Positions 35,100 through 44,049 of a DNA stretch of 64,000 nucleotides are shown here, one piece after another. Both the position numbers and the translations under genes were made by a program. Every line of letters starts with the position of its first letter. Within the stretch, counting starts at the first letter, position 1. Source of the DNA: Deefgea chitinilytica (GTDB lineage: Bacteria > Pseudomonadota > Gammaproteobacteria > Burkholderiales > Chitinibacteraceae); contig NZ_WOFE01000010.1 of NCBI RefSeq assembly GCF_016881405.1, forward strand, positions 36,274-100,273, given 5' to 3'. The notes under the pieces were generated by a model. It saw nothing but the letters and a program-made list of their open reading frames with translations, was not told the origin of the DNA and ran no database searches.

Positions 35100-35543
35100 A
35101 TGAAAATTAAAATTCTGTGCGCGATTGCGCTGCTTTCAACAAGCGTTTTCGCGAACGATCCAGCGGTGCCAGAGCAAATGATGCGCGGCCGTAGTTCGCA
35201 GTATCAAGACGGTTTTCGTGATGGATTTCGCGAAGCCGTGCGGATGATGAATAGCAGTAACAATAATTGGAATAACGGTGGCGGTGATTACGGCGGCAAT
35301 ACGATCCGTATTTTGACCGCAATGTATGGCTCGCATGCGGGCACTTGTGATTTTACTGAGCGCTTAGCGCGCAGCGTGGAAGGCAAGTCTTCTTATTTCT
35401 TTAAACCGAGTAATAGCTGGTGTGGCGATCCATCCAACCACGTGGCTAAAGAAGCTCGCATCGAATATCGCTGCAGCCAATATGGCCGTACCAAACGCGT
35501 TGTGGTTCCCGAAGGTCGTGGTGAGTATTTGCGTTGCAACTAA
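35100..35543 (+). CDS. Small secreted protein of unknown function
   Basis: 147 aa. A cleavable signal peptide (MKIKILCAIALLSTSVFA) precedes a short helical segment (YQDGFRDGFREAVRMMNSS), an Asn/Gly-rich stretch (SNNNWNNGGGDYGGN) and a C-terminal domain with four cysteines (HAGTCDFTERLARSVEGKSS, SNSWCGDP, EYRCSQYGR, YLRCN). Four cysteines in an exported protein suggest two disulfides. I do not recognise a named family. The gene stands alone between yhcH (divergent) and valS (convergent). Confidence 0.8.
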   Translation: MKIKILCAIALLSTSVFANDPAVPEQMMRGRSSQYQDGFRDGFREAVRMMNSSNNNWNNGGGDYGGNTIRILTAMYGSHAGTCDFTERLARSVEGKSSYFFKPSNSWCGDPSNHVAKEARIEYRCSQYGRTKRVVVPEGRGEYLRCN

Positions 35544-35588
35544 GTATGTGTTGCAAAGCATTTATCGGTAATGCTTTTGAGGATATAC
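35544..35588. repeat. Dispersed 3'-end palindrome, copy 9
   Basis: A 45-nt element with GTAT...ATAC ends and a perfect 7-bp inner stem AAGCATT / AATGCTT. It begins directly after the stop codon of the secreted-protein gene. Confidence 0.6.
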
Positions 35589-35592
35589 AGTA

Positions 35593-35620
35593 AAAAGGCC
35601 ACTCGATTGAGTAGCCTTTT
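35593..35620. terminator. Terminator between convergent genes (valS side)
   Basis: AAAAGGC-C-ACTC pairs with GAGT-A-GCCTTTT around loop GATT, with one mismatch. The A/T tracts on both sides make it usable from both strands. Confidence 0.8.
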
Positions 35621-35637
35621 GTTTACCGAGAGGGCGC

Positions 35638-38442
35638 TTATTTGAGCTTATCAAGCTGCACATTCAAGCTGTGCAATTTGTCGTGTAGCTCAATCACTTG
35701 TGCTTTGTCTTTCTCGACCAAATGCGCTGGCGCTTTTTCGGTGTAGCCTGGTTTTTCTAGCTTGGCGACCAGTTTTTCTAAGGCTTCAGCCGTTTTGCCG
35801 ATTTCCTTGTTCAAACGGGCCGTTTCAGCGGCTTTATCGATTTCGACTTTGAGCATCAGGCGCGTCGTGCCTGCTACGGCTACCGGAGCATCGCCTTCTG
35901 GCAGTGCTGCAACGATATTCACTTCCGACAATTTCGCCAGTGGCATTAAATACTTGGCGTATTTTTGTAGCTCTGGACCGCCTTCAACAAACATCGGTAC
36001 TTTCACCGCAGGGCTCAAGCCCATTTCGCCGCGCAAATTACGCGCGGCAAAGGCAATCGCTTTGAGCTCATTAATCGCAGCAATTGCTTCGGGTTTGATT
36101 TTGCTCGTATCGGCAACGGGCCACGCCGCCATCATCAGTGACTCGGTGTCTTTCTTGCCAGCCAGCGGAGCCACGGTTTGCCAGATTTCTTCGGAAATAA
36201 ACGGCATGATTGGGTGAATCAAGCGCAAAATCGTTTCCAGTACGCGGATCAGTGTGCGGCGCGCGGCACGTTGTTGTGGCTCGGTACCATGTTGAGTTTG
36301 TACTTTCGCTAGCTCGATATACCAATCGCAGTATTCATTCCACGTAAATTCGTAGATCGCTTGCGCCGCCAAATCGAAACGGAAGGTATCGAGCGCGGTA
36401 GTGATGGTGGTTTCAGTTTCTTGCAGGCGAGAAATAATCCACTCATCAGCAAAGCTGTATTCGAGTTCTGCACCGTCTTCGAGGCCGCAATCTTTGTCGA
36501 CGACATTCATCATCACAAAGCGGGTCGCGTTCCAGATTTTATTGCAGAAATTGCGATAACCATCGCAGCGTTTCTGGTCAAAATTGATCGACCGACCGAG
36601 TGATGCTAATGACGCAAACGTGAAGCGCAGTGCATCTACACCATACGCAGGAATCCCTTCCGGAAATTCCTTGGCGGTTTTGGCCGCCACTTTTGGCGCA
36701 TTTTCTGGACGACGTAATCCCGTGGTACGCTTTTCTAGCAAGGGCTCTAGAGCAATACCGTCGATTAAATCCACTGGATCGAGTACATTGCCTTCGGATT
36801 TGGACATCTTATTGCCTTCGGCGTCGCGCACTAGACCGTGGATGTAGACGTGCTTAAACGGTACCTTGCCCGTGAAGTGCTTGGTCATCATAATCATTCG
36901 GGCTACCCAGAAGAAAATGATGTCGTAGCCGGTGACCAATACGGATGAAGGCAAGAATGCTGACAAGTCCGGCGTTTCATTCGGCCAGCCGTGGCTTGAG
37001 AATGGCACCATTGCCGAGCTGAACCACGTATCGAGTACGTCATTATCTCGCGTTACTGCTTTTCCGCCGGCTTTAGCGATGGCTTCAGCTTCGGTGCGTG
37101 CTACATACACTTGGCCGTCTTCATCGTACCAAGCTGGGATTTGGTGACCCCACCACAATTGGCGAGAAATGCACCAGTCTTGGATATTATTGAGCCATGC
37201 GTTGTAAGTGTTGACCCAGTCGCCCGGTACAAATTGCACCTCGCCGCTGTGTACGGCTTCGAGTGCTTTCTCGGTAATGCTGGTGCCATCGGCGGCAGGC
37301 TTACTCATTGCCATAAACCATTGATCGGTTAGCAATGGCTCGATCACGGTGCCAGTACGGTCGCCACGTGGCACCATCAGTTTGTGCGGTTTAGTGTCGA
37401 GTAACAGACCTTGCGCTTCGAGGTCGGCGAGCATCGCTTTACGCGCTTCAGATGTCGTCAAGCCCGCGTACGCTGCTGGCAATTCAACGCTGCCGAGGCT
37501 TGCACCGTCAAAGCTGAATACTTGCGCTTTAGCGAGAATGGTCGCTTGCAAACTCATTACATTGATCAGCTGCGTGTTGTGACGTTTACCAACTTGGTAG
37601 TCATTAAAGTCATGCGCTGGCGTGATTTTTACAAAACCAGTACCGAAAGCTTTATCAACGTATTCGTCGGCAATAACAGGGATTTGGCGGCCAGTGAGCG
37701 GCAACTCAACCATTTTGCCAACCAGGTGCAAGAATCGCTCGTCGTCTGGCGCAATCGCCACAGCCACGTCACCCAACAAGGTTTCAGGGCGCGTGGTGGC
37801 GACGGTGATAAATTCGTCAGAACCAACGACTGGATATTTGATATGCCACATATGGCCGTTTTCTTCTTCGGAAATCACTTCCAAATCAGAAATCGCGGTG
37901 CCCAGTTTGGCATCCCAGTTTGATAGGCGTTTGCCACGGTAAATCAAGCCTTCTTCATACAGGCGCACAAAGGCTTCAACGACGGCGGTCGACATTTTGT
38001 CGTCCATCGTAAAGTATTCACGGCTCCAATCCACCGACGAACCCATGCGACGCATTTGACCGGTAATCGTGTCGCCTGATTCTTTTTTCCATTCCCAGAC
38101 TTTTTCAAGGAATTTGGCACGGCCCAGTTCGTGGCGGCTAATGCCTTGTGCATCGAGCTGGCGTTCAACAACGATTTGCGTCGCGATACCGGCGTGATCG
38201 GTACCTGGCAGCCATAAAGTGTTGTCGCCGCGCATACGGTGATAACGCGTCAGGCCATCCATGATGGTCTGATTAAACGCGTGGCCCATATGCAGTGTGC
38301 CGGTGACGTTCGGCGGTGGTAATTGGATACAAAATGCCTCGCGAGCAAGGTTCATGCTCGGTTGGAAGTAGCCTTGGCTTTCCCAAAACGGGTACCAATG
38401 CGATTCAATATTCTGTGGCTCGAAGCTCTTGGCGAGTTCCAT
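35638..38442 (-). CDS. valS: Valyl-tRNA synthetase
   Basis: 934 aa class Ia synthetase charging tRNA-Val. HIGH-type motif [11 protein letters not shown] near residue 45, the editing (CP1) domain in the middle ([34 protein letters not shown]), class-typical [20 protein letters not shown] motif ([14 protein letters not shown]), the anticodon-binding domain and a C-terminal coiled-coil arm ([21 protein letters not shown]). All parts are present and length is normal. It starts at 38442 ([19 protein letters not shown]). Confidence 0.97.
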   Translation of the reverse strand: MELAKSFEPQNIESHWYPFWESQGYFQPSMNLAREAFCIQLPPPNVTGTLHMGHAFNQTIMDGLTRYHRMRGDNTLWLPGTDHAGIATQIVVERQLDAQGISRHELGRAKFLEKVWEWKKESGDTITGQMRRMGSSVDWSREYFTMDDKMSTAVVEAFVRLYEEGLIYRGKRLSNWDAKLGTAISDLEVISEEENGHMWHIKYPVVGSDEFITVATTRPETLLGDVAVAIAPDDERFLHLVGKMVELPLTGRQIPVIADEYVDKAFGTGFVKITPAHDFNDYQVGKRHNTQLINVMSLQATILAKAQVFSFDGASLGSVELPAAYAGLTTSEARKAMLADLEAQGLLLDTKPHKLMVPRGDRTGTVIEPLLTDQWFMAMSKPAADGTSITEKALEAVHSGEVQFVPGDWVNTYNAWLNNIQDWCISRQLWWGHQIPAWYDEDGQVYVARTEAEAIAKAGGKAVTRDNDVLDTWFSSAMVPFSSHGWPNETPDLSAFLPSSVLVTGYDIIFFWVARMIMMTKHFTGKVPFKHVYIHGLVRDAEGNKMSKSEGNVLDPVDLIDGIALEPLLEKRTTGLRRPENAPKVAAKTAKEFPEGIPAYGVDALRFTFASLASLGRSINFDQKRCDGYRNFCNKIWNATRFVMMNVVDKDCGLEDGAELEYSFADEWIISRLQETETTITTALDTFRFDLAAQAIYEFTWNEYCDWYIELAKVQTQHGTEPQQRAARRTLIRVLETILRLIHPIMPFISEEIWQTVAPLAGKKDTESLMMAAWPVADTSKIKPEAIAAINELKAIAFAARNLRGEMGLSPAVKVPMFVEGGPELQKYAKYLMPLAKLSEVNIVAALPEGDAPVAVAGTTRLMLKVEIDKAAETARLNKEIGKTAEALEKLVAKLEKPGYTEKAPAHLVEKDKAQVIELHDKLHSLNVQLDKLK

Positions 38443-38645
38443 AGTGCGTGCTCAGTTAAAGCGAAACCACAGATTATAAAGCCTGCTCGGCAGGAATGGG
38501 GAGTGGTGAGAAAAAAACCCGCGCTATGATTTTATTTATCCGTTTTGAGTTGTGCTTAATTTGTATTGAATCGATTGTGATGTAGATACCAATTTGCAAA
38601 TTTTTGCTTTTATTCATTTCTTTCGAAGCGTAATATCCCTATCGA

Positions 38646-38665
38646 CACTAGGGAATACCCTAGTG
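38646..38665 (+). other. Hairpin in the leader of the chitinase gene
   Basis: CACTAGGG-AATA-CCCTAGTG is a perfect 8-bp stem, 29 bp before the chosen start codon. It may be an operator or an mRNA leader hairpin; the data do not separate these. Confidence 0.45.
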
Positions 38666-38694
38666 CGAAAACTTATAAATAGAGGATGAGAGAG

Positions 38695-41460
38695 ATGAAT
38701 AACATGCAAAAAGGCATGCGATTACGGCTGTCTGTGATGACGTTAGGTTTGATGTTGAGCACTAGCGTATTTGCGGCGGAATGGGCTGAGGGTAATACCT
38801 ATACCGCAGGAGCACAGGTGACTTATGCAGGTAAAACCTATACCGCCTTATCGACGCATACCGCTTACGCAGGCGCAGGCTGGAATCCCGCGTCCACGCC
38901 GACCTTGTGGAAAGAAGTAACGGCAACGACCACTGTAGTACCGACCACTGCGCCAACTGCAACGCCAACCACTGCACCGACTAAAGCGCCAACCGCGACG
39001 CCAGTCGTCACACTTGCACCGACCGCCACGACAGCACCTAGCGTTGCCCCGACTGCAGTACCACCCGCATCAAGCTGCTTGGCGGCATGGAATAGTGCGA
39101 CTGCGTACAACGGCGGTCAGCGGATTGCCTATAACGGCCGCAACTATGAGGCGAAATGGTGGACGCAAGGTAATGTGCCATCGGCAACGGATCAATGGGG
39201 GCCGTGGAAGGATCTGGGCGCTTGTGGTGATGTTGTCGTTACGCCAACGCCAACTGTAAAACCAACAACATCGGCCACACCAACGTCAACACCGGTGGTT
39301 ACTGCAAGTCCGACGCCTACGGCGACCGCCACAGCAAAACCAACGACCAGTCCAACCGTCACACCAACAGCGACGCCAGTGGTCACGGTCAGCCCAACGC
39401 CTACGCCATCAACAACGCCATTGCCTGGCAATAACGATGCCTGCCGCCCAGAAGGGATGGCCGTATCTGCCGTGGCCGACGTGCCGTACTGCTTGGTTTA
39501 CGATACTGCGGGTCGTGAAAAACTCGCCAATGGTTTGCAGCGCCGTAATATCGGCTATTTCACCAACTGGCGTACTGGCAAAGATGGCAAGCAGCGCTAT
39601 TTGGCCAGCGATATTCCGTGGACTAACCTCACGCACATTAACTATGCATTTGCGCACATCGATAGCAGCAATAAGATTTCGGTCAATGCCGAAGTGGCTG
39701 GTAATGAATCGACCGATATGACTTGGCCCGGCGTTGCTGGTGCTGAAATGGACCCAAGCTTGTCGTTCAAAGGTCATTTCAACTTACTCGCCAAGTACAA
39801 AAAGCAATATCCAAATATGCGCGTACTGGTGTCGATTGGTGGCTGGGCTGAAACGGGCGGCTACTTCGGCGCTGATGGCAAGCGCGTGTCGTCAGGTGGT
39901 TTCTATTCCATGACGACGAATCCAGATGGCACCATCAATAGTGCAGGCATTAATACCTTTGCCGATTCGGTGGTAGCGTTCTTGCGCCAATACCAATTTG
40001 ACGGTGCGGATATCGACTATGAATATCCAACTTCACTCAAAGACGCGGGTAATCCACTCGATTGGACCGCTTCAACGCCACGCTTGAAAGGCTTGCAAGC
40101 GAGCTATCGCGAATTGATGCGTGTATTGCGTGAAAAACTCAACGCGGCATCGGTCGCAGATCAGAAATACTACCAGCTCACCGCTGCGGTACCGGCTTCG
40201 GGCTATTTATTGCGCGGTATGGAAAACTTCCAAGCGGCTAAATACCTCGATTTCTTGAACGTGATGAGCTACGACTTGCATGGTACTTGGAGCCCATACG
40301 TTGGCCCGAACGCCGCCTTGTATGACGATGGTAAAGACGGCGAATTGGTGTTTTACAACGTCTACAACGATCCACAATACAAAGGCATCGGCTATTTGAA
40401 CACTGACTGGGCTTACCATTTCTATCGCGGCATGATGCCCGCAGGCCGAATCAATATGGGCGTGCCGTATTACACCCGTGGCTGGCGTGATGTGAAGGGA
40501 GGCGGTGCTGGCGGATTGTGGGGTGATGCAACGACACAGACCTGCCCACCGGGTTTAGTGGCGCCGTGTGGCGTTGGCGCTTACGGCGTGGATAACATCT
40601 GGTTTGACGTCGATGAAAACGGTAAGGAACAAGCTGACGGCTCGAATCCAATGTGGCATGCCAAAAATCTGGAAAAAGGCATCGCTGGCGATTACCTCGC
40701 GCAGTTCAATATGACGGCAGCGAATATCGTCGGTAAATACACACGGTATTACGACAAGACCCTTGTTGCATCTTGGTTGTGGAACGATACTACTAAGGTC
40801 TTTATCTCGACTGAAGATGAAGAAGCGATGCAAACCAAGGCCGACTGGATTATTAAAAACGGCATTGGCGGCGCGATGAACTGGGAATTGGCCGGTGACT
40901 ATGATTGGGATGCCAATCAAGCCAATCTGAACGGTACCAAAGGTCAGTACGTGCCAGGCTCAAGCTTAACGCGTTTGTTGGCTGATAAATTCCGTAGCGC
41001 AGCGCCATATGGCAACACGGTGGCCAGTACGGCGAATCCAACCAGCGCGGTGGTGCCAACTGAAGTGCTCGATGTGACGGTGGAATTGACTAAATTCCCA
41101 ATGGGCGACGACGCTTTCCCAATCACGCCAACGCTGCATATTGTGAACAACACCGGCGTGGCGATTCCATCGGGCGGCAAAATCCGCTTCCAATATCCAG
41201 TGTCAGCACCAGACAATATGGAAGGCAGTGGTTTGACTGCGGTGGCTTCGGGTCACACCGGTAACAATATTGGCGGCTTGAAAGGCGATTTCCACACTGT
41301 GGAAATGAATATGCCGGCCTTGGCAATTGGTGCAGCGAAAGACGTTAAATTGACTTATCGTTTGCCAATTTCTGGGCCAAGCAATGTGCAAATCACGCTG
41401 AAAGGCAAAACATTCGCCATCAAGCAAGAATTGCCAAAATTGCCAGTTGGGAAGTTTTAA
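38695..41460 (+). CDS. Secreted modular GH18 chitinase with two chitin-binding modules
   Basis: 921 aa from ATG 38695 (AGAGGA 8 bp upstream; ATG 38686 is in frame). A signal peptide ends at VFAAEWA. Module 1, CBM5/12-like, follows at about residues 26-75 (NTYTAGAQVTYAGKTYTAL), then a Thr/Pro linker, module 2 (CLAAWNSATAYNGGQRIAYN to KDLGAC), and a second Thr/Pro linker. The GH18 barrel starts at RRNIGYFTNWRTGKDGKQRY; the catalytic DxxDxDxE motif is DGADIDYE with proton donor Glu443. The C-terminal 130 residues form a beta-rich ChiC-type domain. It hydrolyses chitin outside the cell. The gene stands alone with its own leader hairpin and 3' hairpin. Confidence 0.95.
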   Translation: MNNMQKGMRLRLSVMTLGLMLSTSVFAAEWAEGNTYTAGAQVTYAGKTYTALSTHTAYAGAGWNPASTPTLWKEVTATTTVVPTTAPTATPTTAPTKAPTATPVVTLAPTATTAPSVAPTAVPPASSCLAAWNSATAYNGGQRIAYNGRNYEAKWWTQGNVPSATDQWGPWKDLGACGDVVVTPTPTVKPTTSATPTSTPVVTASPTPTATATAKPTTSPTVTPTATPVVTVSPTPTPSTTPLPGNNDACRPEGMAVSAVADVPYCLVYDTAGREKLANGLQRRNIGYFTNWRTGKDGKQRYLASDIPWTNLTHINYAFAHIDSSNKISVNAEVAGNESTDMTWPGVAGAEMDPSLSFKGHFNLLAKYKKQYPNMRVLVSIGGWAETGGYFGADGKRVSSGGFYSMTTNPDGTINSAGINTFADSVVAFLRQYQFDGADIDYEYPTSLKDAGNPLDWTASTPRLKGLQASYRELMRVLREKLNAASVADQKYYQLTAAVPASGYLLRGMENFQAAKYLDFLNVMSYDLHGTWSPYVGPNAALYDDGKDGELVFYNVYNDPQYKGIGYLNTDWAYHFYRGMMPAGRINMGVPYYTRGWRDVKGGGAGGLWGDATTQTCPPGLVAPCGVGAYGVDNIWFDVDENGKEQADGSNPMWHAKNLEKGIAGDYLAQFNMTAANIVGKYTRYYDKTLVASWLWNDTTKVFISTEDEEAMQTKADWIIKNGIGGAMNWELAGDYDWDANQANLNGTKGQYVPGSSLTRLLADKFRSAAPYGNTVASTANPTSAVVPTEVLDVTVELTKFPMGDDAFPITPTLHIVNNTGVAIPSGGKIRFQYPVSAPDNMEGSGLTAVASGHTGNNIGGLKGDFHTVEMNMPALAIGAAKDVKLTYRLPISGPSNVQITLKGKTFAIKQELPKLPVGKF

Positions 41461-41488
41461 TCTGTAATTTGAAGTAAATGGTATGAAG

Positions 41489-41546
41489 GGGTATCTTACT
41501 CTTGGCTTTGAATATTAAAGCCTAGGGTTGGATACCCTTTTCGAGT
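41489..41546 (+). repeat. Dispersed 3'-end palindrome, copy 10, acting as chitinase 3' hairpin
   Basis: 41489-41537 is a 49-nt GGGTAT...ATACCC element with inner stem GGCTTT / AAAGCC. It begins 28 bp after the chitinase stop and is followed by TTTTC, so it may terminate transcription. Confidence 0.65.
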
Positions 41547-41647
41547 TGTGATGTGTTTATGAATTATTTTCAGCTGCTTTCGACCCAATGCCGACACTTG
41601 ACTCGTCCTTGCAAAAAATACAGAACAGACGCCGGTTAATGAAATGG

Positions 41648-42052
41648 TCAGGGTTTAAAAACCACGTCAAATCCTGTTGATGCGTCATATTTAAAATTAC
41701 CATTTAAACTATTGTCTCTGAGTATCAAATTCCACGCCGTAGACAACACATTTCCTAGCGCCGAATAAATTTCAGGACTACTTCCTGTGGCATTGTTATG
41801 GTGCAATAAATCAACATGGACGCAATCAATTGGCACGAGTTTATTTGCGGTAGCAAACTTAGCATATGGTATGCCTTCAATTATTGATATTTCTGGAAAA
41901 TAAAGTGCTGCATAGCCAAGAGCTAAAAGGGAATTGCCGTGCGCTAAAACTACTGCTTCCGCAGGACTTGGTGTAATTCCATAAAATTTTCCAGCATGAG
42001 CTGCCAGTTGTTTTTTTATTGAATCAATTTGATTTAATAACCAAGTCGTCAT
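41648..42052 (-). CDS. Hypothetical protein, 134 aa
   Basis: No signal peptide. It has a helical N-terminus (LLNQIDSIKKQLAAHAGKFY), a central hydrophobic stretch (LAHGNSLLALGYAALYFPE), a DCVHVDLLHHNNATG segment and a C-terminal STAWNLILRDNSLNGN part. I do not recognise a family. The gene is visibly more A+T-rich than its neighbours, which may mean recent acquisition. It ends 187 bp from the convergent chitinase and starts about 70 bp from the end of the next gene; no partner gene is evident. Confidence 0.65.
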   Translation of the reverse strand: MTTWLLNQIDSIKKQLAAHAGKFYGITPSPAEAVVLAHGNSLLALGYAALYFPEISIIEGIPYAKFATANKLVPIDCVHVDLLHHNNATGSSPEIYSALGNVLSTAWNLILRDNSLNGNFKYDASTGFDVVFKP

Positions 42053-42121
42053 GATTGAGCCCTAACCAAATCAGTGAAATATAAAACAAGATTATGATCA
42101 AATGACCGCTCTTGGCCGAAC

Positions 42122-43558
42122 TCAGCCTTCATCCCGAATTAGCCCTTGGCTGATTAATTCCTGTTTCACCAATTCAGTAATGCGAGGTGCGAGGCGGCCT
42201 TCGAGTTCTTGGCTGATTTCTCCTGTGAGTTCGCGGAGCGTGTCGCCGTAAAATTGTGCCATGAGTTTGGAGAAGTGTTGCCGCGCCAATTGCTCTACTT
42301 CACTGGCAATGTCTACCGCGAGCTGTGCTCCGACGACGGCGGTGAGCTCTGCCACGGCGTCGCTATTGAGCAGCGGTGCGGCGTTCTCAGTATTAACGCT
42401 TGTCGTCTCAGTGATAGGGGGTGGTGATTCTTTGTTGGGTATTGAGCTGTAATCATTATTAGTTAATGACTCTGGCACTATACTGGCTTCTGCTTCTGCT
42501 TCGATCTCTGCCTCGTCTTCGCCGAGGTTGATTTCAAAGCGAGGTTCAATGTCGGTACTACTGAGGCTGAGATCTGCCACATCATTGTGATCGTCTTCCC
42601 AGTACAGACTGATTGGTGCGCTCGTCGCAACGATAGGGCTTGCAGCAGAAGTTTCTGACGCTAAAACTGTGCCGGCTTCGGCTTCGGCTTCGGCTTCGGC
42701 TTCGGCTTCGGCTTCGGCTTCGGCGATGGTGTCGATATCTAGCTGTTCGGCTACGTCGTCGGCGCTGGCTACGGGCTCTTCGACTAGATCAATGTTTAAG
42801 TCAAAATCGGTCAAATCGCTTGGCGTGACTACTTGCTCTGCGTGGCTTGGTAATGGAGCCGCAAAGCGCGCACTACTTTCGTGCTCAATGTCGTTCGCTG
42901 CAGAAGTAAATTCTTCAATCGTTAATTCATTGCTAGTGATTGAATCTTCGATGTCGCTGGCAAACGCGCTAGAAAAATCAATGACCAAGTCATCGGCGAC
43001 AAATTCCAGCGTTGGCTCGGCTTGAACAGGTGCCGGTTTTGCTGTCGGGATGACGGGGGGGGTGTTGATGACGTCTAAATCAAGCAGTGGTAAATCTAAA
43101 AAAACAGGGCTTTCGGCTGCTGGCGTTGCCGGGGCTGAGCGCGGTTTTTCTACGAAGCGGGGTATGTCTGTTATGGGCTCTGTAGCTTTGGGCTCTACAG
43201 CAATACTTGGTTTTACGCTGGTGGCTTGTGATTTGTTGAGTGTAGCAGGCTCAAACATCAAACTTGGAATCGCTAGCTCGTTTTCACTAGCGAGTTTTTC
43301 GGCGAGTTTTTGCCGTGCTTTGGCCGATTGCGCTTGAGCTAGGCTACGCTCGATGTCTTCAATTTTTTGGATTAATTCTTCGTTGACGACGTCAGTCAAA
43401 ATCGGAATATCAAAGGCTTCGGGCGCAATATCGGTTAGAACAGGAATGTCTTCAAACTGTGGCCCGGCAGGGCTACGATGGCGCGCCATCAGCGCATCCA
43501 TTTTGTTAAATAGTGGATTTACCGAGTCTTCATTCGGGGTTTGTTTCTGATCGGCCAC
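42122..43558 (-). CDS. Large acidic low-complexity protein downstream of holC
   Basis: 478 aa from GTG 43558 (VADQKQTPNEDSVNPLFNKM), with AGGAG 9 bp upstream; it overlaps the holC end by 29 bp, so is probably coupled. An open frame extends to 43672 but runs inside holC. The middle is strongly acidic and Ala/Glu/Pro-rich with an (Glu-Ala)n run encoded by (GGCTTC)8 on the plus strand. The N-terminal part repeats a short motif (EDIPVLTDIAPEAFDIPILT), and the C-terminus is a helical domain (LARQHFSKLMAQFYGDTLRE, LEGRLAPRITELVKQELI). Function unknown. Neighbouring holC in this position is seen in related genomes from memory only. Confidence 0.75.
   Translation of the reverse strand: MADQKQTPNEDSVNPLFNKMDALMARHRSPAGPQFEDIPVLTDIAPEAFDIPILTDVVNEELIQKIEDIERSLAQAQSAKARQKLAEKLASENELAIPSLMFEPATLNKSQATSVKPSIAVEPKATEPITDIPRFVEKPRSAPATPAAESPVFLDLPLLDLDVINTPPVIPTAKPAPVQAEPTLEFVADDLVIDFSSAFASDIEDSITSNELTIEEFTSAANDIEHESSARFAAPLPSHAEQVVTPSDLTDFDLNIDLVEEPVASADDVAEQLDIDTIAEAEAEAEAEAEAEAEAGTVLASETSAASPIVATSAPISLYWEDDHNDVADLSLSSTDIEPRFEINLGEDEAEIEAEAEASIVPESLTNNDYSSIPNKESPPPITETTSVNTENAAPLLNSDAVAELTAVVGAQLAVDIASEVEQLARQHFSKLMAQFYGDTLRELTGEISQELEGRLAPRITELVKQELISQGLIRDEG
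42674..42721. repeat. Hexanucleotide microsatellite (GGCTTC)8
   Basis: Eight perfect units, in frame in the acidic protein gene, encoding Glu-Ala pairs. Length change would add or remove two residues without frameshift. Confidence 0.95.
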
Positions 43559-43982
43559 GGTTGAGCAGCTCCTGCATATCGGTCGCGTTTGGGGTATAGC
43601 CCTGTGCTTTATAGGCCGCCCAGCGTTGGCGGGCTGCCGCTTTGAGTTCTTCGTCGGTGTCGACAATTTCAATCAATCGACTGTATTCGCTAAATCGAGG
43701 CGCAATACGGTCGGTCCAGTTAAAGAGTATATCGCGTGGTGTGATGATTTCGACACGATGATCAATAATGATCGGCGTTTCCGCTGCAAACGTTGCATCC
43801 GCTTGGCAATGCGGCAGAAAACCTGCGGGCGGCATTTCCCACAGCAGGCTATCGAGTACCTTGGTCGCCGCTTCTGAGCCGGTGAGGATCACCATGCGTT
43901 TACTTTGCATCAGCGCTTTGCCAACCAGTTGGCAGAGCGCGGATTCGCGGTTGTTCACATTAAAGTAGAAAGAAATTTCCAT
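43530..43982 (-). CDS. holC: DNA polymerase III chi subunit
   Basis: 150 aa. HolC-family features: an N-terminal beta strand followed by a cysteine-containing helix (FYFNVNNRESALCQLVGKAL), then MVILTGSEAATKVLDSLLWE and the PAGFLPHCQAD loop, PIIIDHRVEI and a C-terminal FSEYSRLIEIVDTDEELKAA. Chi links the clamp loader to single-stranded-DNA-binding protein at the replication fork. It lies 67 bp downstream of pepA in the same direction; this pepA-holC pairing is common in Proteobacteria. Confidence 0.92.
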   Translation of the reverse strand: MEISFYFNVNNRESALCQLVGKALMQSKRMVILTGSEAATKVLDSLLWEMPPAGFLPHCQADATFAAETPIIIDHRVEIITPRDILFNWTDRIAPRFSEYSRLIEIVDTDEELKAAARQRWAAYKAQGYTPNATDMQELLNRGRSETNPE

Positions 43983-43985
43983 GGG

Positions 43986-44046
43986 TGAGAAGTGAAGAGT
44001 GAAGGGCGAGGAGTGAGAGATTTACACCTCGCTCCTCACGCCTTAC
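43986..44046. repeat. GTGAGG-type intergenic hairpin, copy 2
   Basis: Fills the pepA-holC gap. A GTGAAGGGCGAGGAGTGAG arm can pair imperfectly with CTCGCTCCTCACGCCTTAC. The composition matches the element at 5164-5211. Confidence 0.4.
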
Positions 44047-44049
44047 ACC

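Noticed and set aside
42674..42721. Phase-variable on/off switch by repeat slippage
   Set aside because: The unit is six bases, so slippage keeps the reading frame.
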